Positions 1 through 11,992 are shown, counted from the first letter of the stretch. The stretch is DNA of 33,252 nucleotides from Leucogyrophana mollusca (GCA_021014945.1 MU266605.1:1-33252); one strand, 5' to 3'. Notes: generated by a model from the letters alone, not told the origin. A program made the numbers and translations.

Positions 1-186
1 AGTGGGCGGACGGATGGCGCCGGATTTGAACCTATATCCCAGCGGGCGGGCATATGGCATGCAGTCTGAACCTGTATCCGCCGGGGCGGACGGATGGTGC
101 TCGTATATAGAGGTCCGAGGAGAAAACGGACCTATGGGCCCAAAAAAGTGGGCGGACGGATGTGCCGAAATATGGACATTTTGGAT
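1..186. repeat. Degenerate tandem repeat, period about 40 bp, cut by window edge
   Basis: Units begin near 1, 41, 81, 121 (shortened to about 26 bp) and 147. The core GGGCGGACGGATG is exact at 4-16, 84-96 and 150-162, with a diverged copy (GGGCGGGCATATGG) at about 44-57. A second conserved block, GAACCTATATCC, is at 28-39 and recurs as GAACCTGTATCC at 68-79, exactly 40 bp later. The copies are diverged, so this looks like an old minisatellite or the edge of a repeat-rich element. Open frames through it begin at GTG and match no family I recognise. The array may continue to the left of the window. Confidence 0.6.
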
Positions 187-758
187 ACAACCTCTAAAGG
201 GATATGCAGGGGTCCTGGTGAAACTAGTTAACTGAGAATTATGGCAGGGCCTTCCTCTCACTGTTTGCTGTGTTTTCACTTGCGGGCGGCTGCCTGATAG
301 CGCATGGATATGTTGTGTGTGAGTCTCATAGTTTGTTTTCGCAGTGGAAGAAGCGTTTTCGAACAGATTTTCTCTCGCTGTCGGTGATGCCCCCACGACT
401 ACCCGTATGTTGTCCGACGGGTTTACTCGGTCAGTGCCCAGTTATCTCTACAGCCCCAGTCTTGTCTAGACACGAAAGGATATCGTTGGGGCGCTCTAAG
501 GCTCTCTACTGCGATGAGCACGGATGATCTGCATATGGACCAGTGCAGCGATATTATAGAGCCTTCTGGTAGTGCCTTTTGTCAGCTTTTTGTTGCAACT
601 TGGCCGAGCATGGGAGGAATTTCCGGGCAATCGATGAGGTATCTCACGCCATTACGGTCCGCTGGGACTCCTTAATCTAATCCATCGAGAGCCCATCTTT
701 CTTTCACAAAACTATCATCCACCTCTTCATTCTTACCACAACCATCCCATAGACCATC
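187..758. other. Gene-free stretch and 5' flank of the 6PGDH gene
   Basis: No open frame here has the length, splice signals or similarity of a real gene. An 85-codon frame at 270-527 looks random. The last 60 bases or so before 759 are rich in C, A and T (for example CATCCACCTCTTCATTC), as is usual for fungal 5' leaders, so the 6PGDH promoter probably lies in the right-hand part. Confidence 0.5.
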
Positions 759-2758
759 ATGTCGGCTCCTACGTACGTTCTCCACGCACAGTTCTATCCA
801 CTGCACTCACTGATCATGCCCCAACTTTAGTGGTGACATCGGCCTCATCGGCCTCGCCGTCATGGTATGATATCTCGCATCTGAGAGTCCCGTAGATATG
901 AACTTCAGTGCAGGGCCAAAATTTGATCCTCAACATGAACGACAAAGGCTTCACAGTAGTCGCCTACAACCGTACGACCAGCAAGGTCGACGATTTCCTC
1001 GCCAACGAAGCAAAAGGTTGGTTGTTGCGTCATAGTTTCACACTACACCGCTTACACTTGTCTGTATGACAGGCACCAAAGTCCAAGGCGCACACTCCAT
1101 CCAAGAACTCGTTTCAAAGCTGAAACGCCCCCGCAAGATCATTCTCCTCGTCAAGGCTGGACCTGCTGTCGACAGCTTCATCTCACAGCTTGAGCCCTAC
1201 CTTGAAAAAGGTGACATCATCATCGACGGTGGTAACTCGCATTACCCCGATTCTATCCGCCGCACAAAAGAGCTCGAGGCAAAAGGCTTGCTTTTTGTTG
1301 GCTCGGGTGTATCTGGTGGTGAGGAGGGTGCACGTTACGGTCCTTCTCTCATGCCCGGTGGTTCCAATGCCGCTTGGCCTGCCATCAAGGAGATCTTCCA
1401 GGCAACTGCCGCTCAAGTCAACGGCGAGCCTTGTTGCGACTGGGTTGGCGAGACTGGCGCTGGACACTACGTCAAGATGGTCCACAATGGTAATTTAAAA
1501 CGTCCTTGTCCATTACCCCTGACTCATGGATTTTTAGGTATCGAGTACGGTGACATGCAACTGATCGCTGAGGCTTATGACATCCTCAAGCGTGGTCTTG
1601 GTCTCCAGGAGAGCGAGATTGCAGACATCTTCTTGAAGTGGAACAAGGGCGTTCTTGACTCCTTCCTCATTGACATCACCGCCAATATCCTCAAGTTCAA
1701 CGATGACGACGGTGTTCCCATGGTCACGAAGATCCTTGATCAAGCCGGTCAAAAGGGTACTGGTAAATGGACGGCCATTGCTGCTCTTGACGCTGGCACT
1801 GCTGGTACGCCGATTAAATGAACCGAACTAAACGCGAGCTGACGCCGAAGGGGTATTCCTCAGTTACCTTGATTGGTGAGGCTGTGTTTGCACGTTGCTT
1901 GTCTGCGATCAAGGAGGAGCGTACTCGTGCAAGCAAAGTCATCGCTGGTCCCCAAAAGGAGCCATTCCGCGGTGATAAGCAGCAATTCATCGATGACCTC
2001 GAACAGGCACTCTATGCCTCCAAGATCATATCCTACACCCAAGGCTTCATGCTCATGAGGGAGACTGCCAAGGAGGTTAGCCATATATCTTTATTTCTCA
2101 CTACCTCTGATAACACTGGCACAGTTGAGCTGGAACCTGAACTATGCTGGAATCGCTCGCATGTGGCGTGGAGGTTGCATCATCAAGGTACGAGCATTCA
2201 ACTGTATATCCATGGATGCTGTCTTATCGGAACATTTAGAGCGTCTTCCTTGGTGACATCACCTCGGCTTATGAGAAGTCGAAGAACCTTGAATCACTGT
2301 TGTTTGATGACTTCTTTAACAAAGGTTTGTCTAGAGACTCGTGTGCTTGACCCCTGACTTAGTGTTATCATTCAGCCGTGCACAAGGCACAGCCTGGCTG
2401 GAGGCGTGTTATCGCCCAAGCTGTTCTCTGGGGAATTCCTACCCCCGCTTTCAGCACTGCTCTTGCCTTCTTCGACGGTTACAGGAGTGAGGTCGTCCCC
2501 GCCAACCTCCTTCAGGCTCAGGTTAGAGATTCCTTGGCCGATGATGGGCCTTGACTGATGCTTTTAAACAGCGTGATTACTTCGGTGCACACACCTTCAA
2601 AGTGCTTCCCGGGAAAGAGAACGCCAAGCTCGTCGCAGGCCAGGACATCCGTACGTGTCATCTTCATCTTTTGCAGACTTGAACCTCATCCTCGTTTTAC
2701 AGACATCAACTGGACTGGCCGTGGAGGCAACGTGTCTGCCAGCACATACTCTGCCTAA
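759..2758 (+). CDS. GND1: 6-phosphogluconate dehydrogenase, decarboxylating
   Basis: Oxidises and decarboxylates 6-phosphogluconate to ribulose 5-phosphate with NADP, the third step of the oxidative pentose phosphate pathway, in the cytosol. Eleven exons: 759-772, 831-864, 914-1016, 1073-1489, 1538-1804, 1864-2075, 2125-2187, 2240-2324, 2376-2521, 2572-2650, 2703-2758. They total 1476 nt, or 491 residues, the normal family length. Visible motifs are the N-terminal nucleotide-binding turn ([11 protein letters not shown]), IIDGGNS, the substrate-binding [15 protein letters not shown], the catalytic-lysine segment [16 protein letters not shown], and a C-terminal FGAHTF. The apparent stop at 1818 lies inside intron 5 (1805-1863). 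Removing it restores [14 protein letters not shown], so the gene is intact. The start is the only ATG that gives the standard short N-terminus. 6-Phosphogluconolactonase, which acts one step earlier, is also in this window at 11993-12828. Confidence 0.97.
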
Positions 2759-3028
2759 GCATGCAAACTGACCATGTACGACTTACGAAGCATCGCCCTG
2801 AAACGACTCGTCTGTGTCCTTAGATTTCTTATTGTTGTGTTTTGTATCGTGATGTCAGTGTGTGCTGGGGTTGGCATATTGTACTCGTCATGTGTTGTGA
2901 AGTAGCAAAATGAATGAATTCTTGCAATTATCCTTCACTTCCGATATTGGGCTTCAGTCAGAACGCTTCCGACTCAAGATAGTCGCTCCGAGCACACTGA
3001 CCTAAAAGGAAACCGTCTTTGTTTCTTC

Positions 3029-5556
3029 ATGTGCGGGATCTTCTGCTCTGTGCATGCACGAGGTTCTGATAATCCAGAGTTCCAAGAGCTGAAGGGACAG
3101 CTGAAAGCGGCTAATGCTGCTCGTGGTTCGTGCTTTTGCTTTCTGCCAATCAGGTCGGTTTTGCAACATGCTCAATCTGCACCAGGACCAGATGCCCAGA
3201 GATCGCTCGTAATCTCTGTGAATGAGACAAATCAGCATGGCCTCGATTTGGACTTCTTTGCGTCGGAACTGCGTCTGAGGGGAGATGCGCCTGTCGTGCA
3301 GCCTCATGAACAGGAAGGGGACGTGCTCTGCTGGAACGGAGAAGTAATCCTGCGTCATTCCGAAGTACTTCATCGATTGACGCGTCTTTGCGTCGTATTT
3401 GTCAGGTTTTCGAAGGAATGGAGGTATCCGGTCTCATCATTCGGTTGTGCGACACAATCAATACTGACTTGCGAACAAAAGATAGACGAGCATGAAAACG
3501 ACGGAGTGAGGCTGTTCGAAGCGATACGTTCACTCTCCAATCCAGACACCGATCTTCCGGGTCTTCTTGGAAGTATCGAGGGCCCGTCAGTGCTTCAATT
3601 GTCGAAAGATGATCTGATTCCCATTTGATAGTTGCTCTGTGCTCGGTCAGATATGCCCTTGTTTTCTATCATGTGCGTAGGAAAACACAGCGAGCCACTT
3701 CGCAGTCTATCTGATGCATTCTGTGCACAGGGAACTTCCAAGCGCCTTTACTTTGCTCGCGATCCTCTTGGTCGGCGGTCGTTGTTGGTCCATAAACCGT
3801 CCCAGGCCCACCCGTATTTTCTTCTGACATCCGTCTCCATTGGGGAAAACTCTCAGTACGACTTGGAGGAACTTTCCACTGATTGTATATTCTGCCTTGA
3901 CATAGGACGTCTAGTTCTCTCAAAATTTGTTCGTTTCGTGGTGTCTCTTATCCTTGTGGTGCTGCTAACAAACTTATGCAGACTAGAGACGAGTTTCATA
4001 ACTCCTGTACCACGCTACCGCGTAACGTAGGCCTCAATGACATTCCCGCTCTGGCGTTCGTGAGTTACGGGGGTCCTTCTGACAGTGGCCATCGCTGATG
4101 TGGGATTAGGCTGAGCTTGCCAGAGTTAATACAGCCCTACCCCTTAACGATAATCCTCTAATACCATCACTGGACACGGAAAACCTCCCACCCGAGATCT
4201 CTGAGGCGATCAACCAGTTGATTTCTCATTTGGAGAGGAGTGTCATGCTGCGCGTGCGACATATACCCGTGTTATCGTCAGTATCACCGCTCCTCTTGAT
4301 ATCCGAGGTGTTCTCAACTACTTAGGTATAATAGCAACCAGGCGGGACAAGCTCGCGTAGCTGTCTTGTTCTCTGGGGGAATCGACTCGACGATACTGGC
4401 CTTCCTCGCCCATCGGTAAGTTAGACATTGTGCACCTTCATTTTGATGTCTAATTCTCCGTAGGCATGTCCCCATCAATGAGCCAATAGACCTTTTAAAC
4501 GTCGCATTCGAGAATCCGAGAAAGATCCATGTGCAAGTCAACGGAAACACAGCCGCGCTACCCAAGAGGATCAAAAAGCAACTTCTGAGGGACAGAGACA
4601 GAGCGACCGGGGAGGAAGCTTGTCCCGCTGAATCAGAACAAACCTCTTACATGGTTCCTGATCGGCTGACTGGATTGACTGAAGTGGAGGAGCTGAGACG
4701 ACTATGTCCTGGTCGGACATGGAACTTTGTGAGCTCGGTAGGTTCACTAGTGTATCCGAAGAGCTGATTTTCTGCTAGGTCGAAGTGGATGTTCCCTACG
4801 AGGTGGGTAGTATGATGACATCCCTAACGACCTTTGACATCTGGTCAAGTAGGAAAGCCAGGCTGCGCGAGCGCTCGTGGAGGCAATCATGTTCCCTGGT
4901 CGGACAAATATGGATCTTGTGGGCTCTTATGATATCTTGAGTGGGAGTGCTTGTTGATCGTGTTGGTAGAGCCTTGCCATGGCACTCTATTTCGCATCCA
5001 AGGCCGAGGGTCGCGTTCGAACGTTGGGTGAATACCACCCCTATACCAGCCCCGCGCGAGTTCTGTTGAATGGACTCGGTTCGGATGAATTATTGGGCGG
5101 CTATGGGCGGCATCGAACCGCTTTCGCACATAGAAGCTGGCAAGGTCTCATCGACGAGGTGAGCGTGGCCCGGATTCATCCGTGGGCAGAAGCTTGACTT
5201 CAAAATAGCTGCAGCTCGAACTCGACCGCATACCGACGCGGAATCTCGGACGCGACGATCGTGTCATCTCCTCGAATGGGAAGGAGACGCGACATCCTTT
5301 TCTGTCGCTTGAGGTTGTGACCTTCCTGGCGCAGCTTCCGGTTCACCTGAAGCTTGACCCACGACTAGAGGTTGGGATGGGGGACAAAACGCTACTCCGG
5401 CTCGCCGCTCACAGGGTCGGACTTGTGGAGGCGAGCGTGCGGAAAAAACGAGCAATGCAATTTGGAAGCCATTCAGCAAGGATGGAAGGCGGAGAAGGGG
5501 AGAAGAAGGGGCATTTGACGATACAAGAAATATCATCCAGATTGTCTAGTAGATGA
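3029..5556 (+). CDS. Asparagine synthetase domain-containing protein (ASNSD1 / yeast YML096W type)
   Basis: A two-domain protein: an N-terminal class II glutamine amidotransferase fold and a C-terminal asparagine-synthetase-like ATP-pyrophosphatase fold. It begins MCGIF, so Cys2, the usual nucleophile of the family, is present. After splicing, the amidotransferase part contains WNGE, EGPYALVFYH and ARDPLGRRSLL, typical of the fold. The P-loop FSGGIDST lies at about 4370-4395. The late family motif GLGSDELLGGYGRHR is at about 5070-5115. The tail ends in basic and glycine-rich residues. There are about 12 introns; clear ones include 3127-3186 and the segment around 3707-3729 that ends in GCACAG. 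Members of this branch differ from true asparagine synthetase, and their reaction is not established. The catalytic signatures look intact, so an active enzyme is possible. The middle exons (4000-4330 and 4770-4980) are less certain. Confidence 0.9.
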
Positions 5557-5753
5557 TTTAAATCAGCAGGATATCGTAGATGAGCGCCCTTATTATACCA
5601 TGGTGTTAATTTACATTGCTGCGTGAATAAATTCGGAAACATGGTAAATGCAAGCCACGCTGCAGCGAGTGCTTGCCGCGGATGGTGTTGGTAAGCTCGG
5701 CAAGGACAGTACGCGTTGTTTATCCGGTGTTTGTCTCTCATTCTCTCTCTTCC

Positions 5754-6998
5754 ATGGCTCTTCCTCAAGCTGCAAGTCGCCTACTAGGTAAGGGTTCTGT
5801 GACTTGCGGTCCTTTGTAGCATAAACAGAACCATTCCCATAGTTCCTCTCGGTGTCGCGTTCGCTGTTGCACAAGCCAGCATCTACGATGTCCCAGGAGG
5901 TTTCCGTGCAGTCATGTTCGATCGCTTTTCCGGTGTAAAGGAGAGAGTGCGTGCAACGGAATCATGAGCGGACTGGAATATCTAATTATTCCCGCCTAGG
6001 CCACTGGGGAGGGCACGCATTTCTTGGTACCTTGGCTGCAAAGGGCCATTCTTTACGACTGTCGTATCAAGCCCAGAGTGAGCAATCACATCTCTACTTT
6101 ACTGCTTTACTCAAAACGGACGGCCAGAATATCTCGACTACAACTGGGTCGAAAGACTTGCAGATGGTTTCTATAACACTCCGTGTGCTCTCGCGACCGG
6201 ATGTGGAACACCTGCCCAAAATCTACCAGAGTCTGGGAATGGACTACGACGAGAGGGTGCTCCCTTCCATTGGAAACGAAGTTTTGAAGAGTATTGTAGC
6301 ACAATTCGATGCTGCGGAGCTCATCACGCAGCGTGAGGTGGTAAGTATCGAGAGTGCTATGTACTTGAAGCGGATATGTGACGTCGTTCTCCTAGGTTTC
6401 GTCGAGAATAAGAGCGGACCTCTTGCAACGTGCAGGAGAGTTCAACATCAAGTTGGAGGACGTATCTATAACTCATTTGACTTTTGGCAAAGTAAGCGGC
6501 CGAATGTATTCCCCCTCCCACAGTCGCTGACTAGTCGTGCGTTTCAGGAATTCACTCAGGTCGGTATACAAGCTCTCGGCCTTGTTTATCATGTTCTAAT
6601 ACGATTCTTCGCAGGCGGTTGAGGCAAAACAAATAGCTCAACAAGGTATGTGAACGTGGCACTGGTATGAACTACACGATTGAATTGCGTTTAGATGCCG
6701 AGCGGGCCAAGTTCATTGTCGAAAAGGTAAATATGATGATCATTGTGTATAGCCAGGGATGCTGACGGCACCTCAGGCTGAACAAGAACGACAAGCGGCC
6801 GTGATACGGGCCGAGGGCGAAGCCGAGGCGGCTGCTACGATCTCAAAGTCGCTGGAGAAGGCAGGAGATGCGTTCCTTGCTCTGCGGAAGATTGAGGCGA
6901 GCAAGGCGATTGTGCAGTCGCTGTCGACGAACGGGAATGTGACGTATATCCCGAGCGGCGGGGGTAATGTACTGCTGAACGTACCCACGAAGGCGTAG
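5754..6998 (+). CDS. PHB1: Prohibitin 1
   Basis: A subunit of the ring-shaped prohibitin complex (PHB1/PHB2) of the mitochondrial inner membrane, which acts as a chaperone and scaffold and binds the m-AAA protease. Nine exons: 5754-5787, 5843-5946, 6000-6077, 6128-6340, 6396-6491, 6548-6559, 6615-6645, 6695-6726, 6777-6998. They total 822 nt, or 273 residues, the expected size. Seen in order: a short hydrophobic N-terminal anchor ([15 protein letters not shown]), [14 protein letters not shown], the SPFH/band-7 core ([25 protein letters not shown]), [18 protein letters not shown], then the coiled-coil stretch [17 protein letters not shown] and the C-terminal NVLLNVP. Exon 6 is only 12 nt and encodes EFTQ, which the family requires. 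A partner protease gene lies at 29120-31652. Confidence 0.96.
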
Positions 6999-7159
6999 AG
7001 GAATTTAAGAGACCTTGGCCTCCGTTGGAATGGCTGTTCCCTGATGACGGCGATGTCCGAATTGTGTGAGCGTGAGAGCAAGGATTCCCATGTCTCATTT
7101 AGTAGCTGTGGCGCTTATAATCGACAACTGCTCCTGGCTTGTCGCTGCTGCTTGTTCTC

Positions 7160-7399
7160 TGAGCTCGAGAGTTTCCTCTCTGTCTTTTATTTTTCTCTCT
7201 TCTCTCTCTTTCTCTCTCATTTCTCCGTTTCCTCCTCCTTTCTCTGTTATATCTCTGACGGACTGGTCCTCTCTGTCTCTCTGGCTTGTCTCAGATATCT
7301 CATTTCCTCCTGTAATTATCTCCCGCTTTTTTCACTCCTCTCCGTTAACCCCTTCATAATCACATAGGCCTCTCCTTCTCTACCTCATCTTATTAAATC
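7160..7399 (+). promoter_or_regulatory. Pyrimidine-rich leader upstream of the RRM gene
   Basis: Most of the 401-bp gap after prohibitin, from about 7160 to 7399, is strongly C/T-biased on the coding strand, with long TCTCTC and TTTCTC runs (for example around 7165-7255). CT-rich tracts next to fungal transcription starts are common, so this is probably promoter and 5' UTR. The open frames through it (7044-7367, 7066-7359) are low-complexity serine/leucine/phenylalanine runs and are not taken as genes. The transcription start cannot be placed from sequence alone, so how much of the tract is in the mRNA is unknown. Confidence 0.55.
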
Positions 7400-8889
7400 A
7401 TGAATCCAATGGGTGGTATGGGCGGCCCCGCCGAGGCACCGGTATGTTCAGCTCTATTCCTCAGAACTCGAGCGATATGCTGATCTTCTTGATAATTGAC
7501 GTATGTGGTTTGATCAGAGGCGTGCTCATCTTTACGTCGGGAACCTGAGCCCTCGTGTCACAGAGTACATGCTCACCGAGATCTTCGCCGTCGCCGGCCC
7601 TGTTCAACACGTTAAAATCATCCCTGACCGTAACTACCAGCATGGTGGTCTCAACTACGGTTTCGTGGAGTATTTGGACATGCGTGCTGCGGAGACCGCT
7701 CTCCAGACTCTGAATGGCCGCAAGATCTTTGATACGGAGATCCGCGTCAACTGGGCTTACCAGGGCCAGCAAAACAAGGAAGACACCACTGGTCACTACC
7801 ACGTCTTCGTCGGTGATCTCAGCCCTGAAGTCAACGACGAAGTCCTTGCCAAGGCTTTCGCTGCGTTCGGCACCATGTCCGACGCACGCGTGATGTGGGA
7901 CATGAACTCTGGAAAGTCTCGTGGATACGGTTTCCTTGCTTTCAGAGACAAAACCGATGCTGAGCAGGCTATTGCTACCATGAACGGCGAATGGCTTGGC
8001 TCTCGCGCCATCCGCGTCAACTGGGCCAACCAGAAGACGCAGGGTGGCTTGCCTGCTCCTCCTAGCAGACCCGGAGGTGCGGGAAATGCTCCTGCTCCTA
8101 TTAACTTCCAGGGTGGCCCCATTTCCTACGATGGTGTTGTCCAGCAAACCCCTTCGTACAACTCGACCGTCTACGTCGGCAATCTTGTTCCTTACTGCAC
8201 TCAGGCGGACCTTATTCCCCTATTCCAGTCTATCGGTTATCTGTCCGAGATCCGCATGCAGGCCGACCGTGGTTTCGCATTTGTTAAGCTCGACACGCAC
8301 GAGCACGCCGCCATGGCCATTGTTCAACTTCAGGGCCAAATGGTGCATGGACGGCCTATTAAATGCAGCTGGGGCAAGGACAGGGCTGACGGCGGTACAG
8401 CCCAGCCTGGTGGACCTCTGAGCCCTTCGCCCACTGCCGCTCCCTATGGCAACCTTGTTCGTTCTGTTTCTATCTTTGCGCAGTCTCGCTCGATCTAACC
8501 CCACCCCATTTTTAGCCCATGTACGGCATGCCTCCTCAGCCCAACACATACGGTCAATACGGCTTTGGTGGGTACGGTGGTTTCCCAAGCCAAGCGGGTG
8601 GAGCTGCGGGTCCTGGAAGTCCTGGTATGCCACAGCCCGCTACCGGAGCCGCGGGTGCAGGAATGGGCCTCGGCGGTGCTGGTCAGGCGGGTGGTGCGGA
8701 TCTCAATGCTGCTGCTGGCCAGGGCGCACAGGCCCAATGGCCTGGAGGTGACCCGAGCTCGTACTACTCGAATTACTGGGGTGGTAAGACACCCAAATCT
8801 GATCATGTCATTTTCCGCTCACATATGTCACAGGATATTATGGGCAGCAAGCCGGCGGTCAACAAGGCGCAGATGGCCAGGGTGCTTAA
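7400..8889 (+). CDS. PUB1: Three-RRM poly(U)-binding protein, Pub1/TIA-1 like
   Basis: Probably binds U-rich mRNA elements and helps control mRNA stability and stress granules, as Pub1 and TIA-1 do. Exons 7400-7441, 7518-8456, 8516-8783 and 8834-8889 give 434 residues. A short Met/Gly-rich N-terminus precedes three RNA recognition motifs. RRM1 has LYVGNL and LNYGFVEY, RRM2 has HVFVGDL and SRGYGFLAF, and RRM3 has VYVGNL and RGFAFVKL. In each, the aromatic RNP1 and RNP2 positions are kept. RRM1 and RRM2 both end in IRVNWA and RRM3 ends in IKCSWG, the family pattern. The C-terminus is low complexity (Gly, Ala, Gln, Tyr, with YYSNYWGGYYGQQ), the prion-like type of tail expected for stress-granule proteins. 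The last exon is fixed by frame. A long reverse-strand frame over this gene is a codon-bias shadow. Confidence 0.93.
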
Positions 8890-9498
8890 AAGAAACGATT
8901 ATCCGTTGTTATATTTCTTGCTCGCGTATCAACATCCCGAATGTAGCCATCGCCCATTTCCATCAGTGAACTCCACCACTCTTCCCTCCAAAACAATGAA
9001 AGAATTAGTTCTGTATGGTTTGCCCCTCAAAAGAACTTTGTTCCTTTCTTATTCTTGTTATTCTGTTTCTCGTTATTTTGCCCCCCTGTTACTCCGTCTT
9101 TCTGATATTTTTCCCCCTATGTTATCACCTCCACGCCAATGCTGTGTGTCGAGGTCTGTACTCGTGAGATCTCTGCTCCATTCTCCATGATATATCCTTG
9201 TCCTCCCCCTTGGTAGATCATCTCTGCGTTTCATTAGCAGCGTCTCGTAACAACGGTGATGAATTCAGCTTATCGTCGTTTTGAAGCTATCTTGATGACC
9301 GATTGTGTTTCGGCTTGCCATCCTTCCGACACTCTGATTTCCTTGCATGTAACATTACAGTAAGGGTATGGACCTGGGACAGACCCATACAATGAGCTCT
9401 TACAAGCTCTCGTGGCTTTGGGTTGAGGTTATAGGAAACTGGGGTATGTGATTATAGGGGGGTAATAGGAAATCCAGCTGATATCTACTCATCAACCA
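8890..9498. other. Convergent intergenic region (3' UTRs of PUB1-like and ATG16)
   Basis: This lies between two convergent genes. The part just after the PUB1-like stop (about 9010-9125) is U-rich on the plus strand, with runs such as TTCCTTTCTTATTCTTGTTATTCTG, and is likely 3' UTR. The frame that continues to 9190 comes from reading through the final intron and is not coding. No RNA gene or repeat was seen. Confidence 0.5.
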
Positions 9499-10548
9499 TT
9501 AACCATTCGGCGTCTGATCCAAGGTCGTCTCTTCCTGAGATCCTGGCCCATTCGTCGTCGTCTCCCCCGTCCCCTCCCCCTCCCGTACCCCGTTTCCCGA
9601 CACCGACGTCAATGTGGCATCTGCAACATCTTTCCCCCCTTGTTCGGAACCATTCCCTGAGCCCCCTTCCCTCCAGTTGAGGACAGCCTGATGGCGCGAT
9701 CGCATGTCCTCGTAGAAGTTGTTGGCCTCATTCATCTTGTTCGCTTGCGCTTGCTTATCATCAAGCCACCGCTGAAGAAGTTTCGCATTGTCCTTCGTTA
9801 GAATTTGATTTCGATCTTCTATCTGGCCGAGCTCAAGCTGGAGCGTGTTGATTTCGTCGTGGAGAACCTGTGCGTACTCCGTGTAAATAACACGCGCGGT
9901 CAAAACAGGGTTAATAATGCACACCTGCGCAGTGCGGTCCTTCTCTGCCATAAGCTCATTGTGCTGGTCCACCCTCCGGCGGAGGTGCGCAACCTCGTCT
10001 CGCGCCTTCCTCAGATGTTCGGACTCTACCCGAGAGAGTTCTTCCTTCTCTCGTAAAGTCTCGTTCATCGCAAGCAACCGCTGGGCGTTTTGCCCCTGAG
10101 TTTTATAAACGGTCGCGAGCTCATCACGCAGGGACGAAATTTGGGACTCGAGCGAGGCCATGTAGGCTGCGCGCACAGGATTGCTGTGCGACGATCGAGG
10201 TCAGAGATAACGTCCCCCCAGATTGCATCTATGAGTTCAGACTCACTCCTCGCTAGTGCCTGGGACAAAGACGGTCGAGCTACTTGGATTGGCGCGTACG
10301 GAACCCACCGCCTTAAGCAGAGAAGCATTGCGCTCCTTGAGCAGCTTGGTCTGCTGAGCAAGTCTACGGTCTTGGGAGACATTCTGATCAGAAGGGAAAA
10401 GAATAGAAATTGGGCTACAGGACGTACATTGCTCTATGATAGACGCAAACGCAGATTGCTTTGCATTTCGCTCTGCCAGCCGTAGCCGCAAAAGCTCTTG
10501 CCATGAAGGCTCCGCCATGGAATCGACTCGTCGCTGCTTTCCAGACAT
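9499..10548 (-). CDS. ATG16: Autophagy protein Atg16
   Basis: Atg16 joins the Atg12-Atg5 conjugate into the complex that directs Atg8 lipidation at the growing autophagosome. Exons on the minus strand: 10548-10428, 10370-10247, 10183-9925 and 9867-9499, giving 290 residues (280 if the second ATG at 10518 is used). The N-terminus has the Atg5-binding helix, with the pattern W-x-E-L-L-x-x-R-L-x-E-R-N and then AFASIIEQ. A long coiled coil follows (SLESQISSLRDEL to about LGQIEDRN). The conserved LLQRWLDDKQAQANKMNEAN closes the Atg16 domain. The Gly/Thr/Glu-rich tail of about 60 residues looks disordered. There is no C-terminal WD40 domain, as in fungal rather than animal Atg16. Intron 1 must end at CCCAAG to keep the frame; the TCAG 13 bases earlier would create a stop. 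It is divergent from RAB7. Confidence 0.88.
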
Positions 10549-10722
10549 GTTCCAATCGGGAAGGGATGTTTTCAGGCGGAGCTCGAAAGCGGCTTCGCTC
10601 GGTTCTCGGCGCTCCACCGAAACCCGCTTCCTGTCAATTGCTTGCAGTCTGTGCAACGCCTCAGACGACGACTATAACCTTTTATTTCCTTGTTCTTCCC
10701 CGTACCCAGAGCGCTGAACATT
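10549..10722. promoter_or_regulatory. Shared promoter region of ATG16 and RAB7
   Basis: The two start codons face away from each other across 174 bp (204 bp if Atg16 starts at 10518), so both promoters must overlap or lie inside the neighbouring 5' regions. The RAB7 side has a T/C-rich stretch (TTTTATTTCCTTGTTCTTCCCC, 10678-10700) just before its start. No clear TATA box was seen. Confidence 0.6.
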
Positions 10723-11671
<949 letters not shown>

Positions 11672-11992
11672 TCTAACTTCCGGATTTTCATTAGTGTTTT
11701 ATGCTGCCAGCGGTGTGGATCCGCATGTTACCCTTTGCCATTACGACCCGTAATATACTACACTGTTTTTTTTCACGAATATTTCATGAACGTTGAACAT
11801 ATATTTTGTTACTGAACAAGCATTCAACGTTTGTGAATCTAGAGTGAAATACAAGGGTGTACATCAGTGGAAGCATGTGAAACCGTGGACAAGATGAAAG
11901 CGAAGCCGCATATCAACAAAACTTGGCACTACGACACCTCTTTCCACTTCTTTAACTACTAGTACCTACTTCTCCATTCGTCCTTGGTAATA
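11672..11992. other. Convergent intergenic region (3' ends of RAB7 and 6PGL)
   Basis: An A/T-rich 321-bp gap between convergent stop codons. It contains T runs (ACTGTTTTTTTTCACG near 11761) and A/T-rich sequence suited to polyadenylation. No gene, RNA or repeat was recognised. A frame that runs through to 11753 is read-through of the RAB7 last exon in another frame. Confidence 0.5.

Noticed and set aside
2..527. Two frames of 77 and 85 codons at the window start
   Set aside because: One opens at GTG inside the 40-bp repeat, and neither shows splice support or family features.
1805..1863. Apparent stop and frameshift inside 6-phosphogluconate dehydrogenase
   Set aside because: The segment has GT...AG ends, and removing it restores the conserved frame, so it is an intron and not a gene break.
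7044..7367. Open frames of about 100 codons in the pyrimidine tract
   Set aside because: Low-complexity CT repeats translate into Ser/Leu/Phe runs in any frame.
7461..8147. A 228-codon reverse-strand open frame opposite the RRM gene
   Set aside because: It lies wholly opposite a firm coding exon, shows no family features, and is explained by codon bias of the plus-strand gene.
10065..10485. Extra frames on both strands over ATG16
   Set aside because: They arise from reading through ATG16 introns or from the opposite strand; the spliced Atg16 model explains the region.
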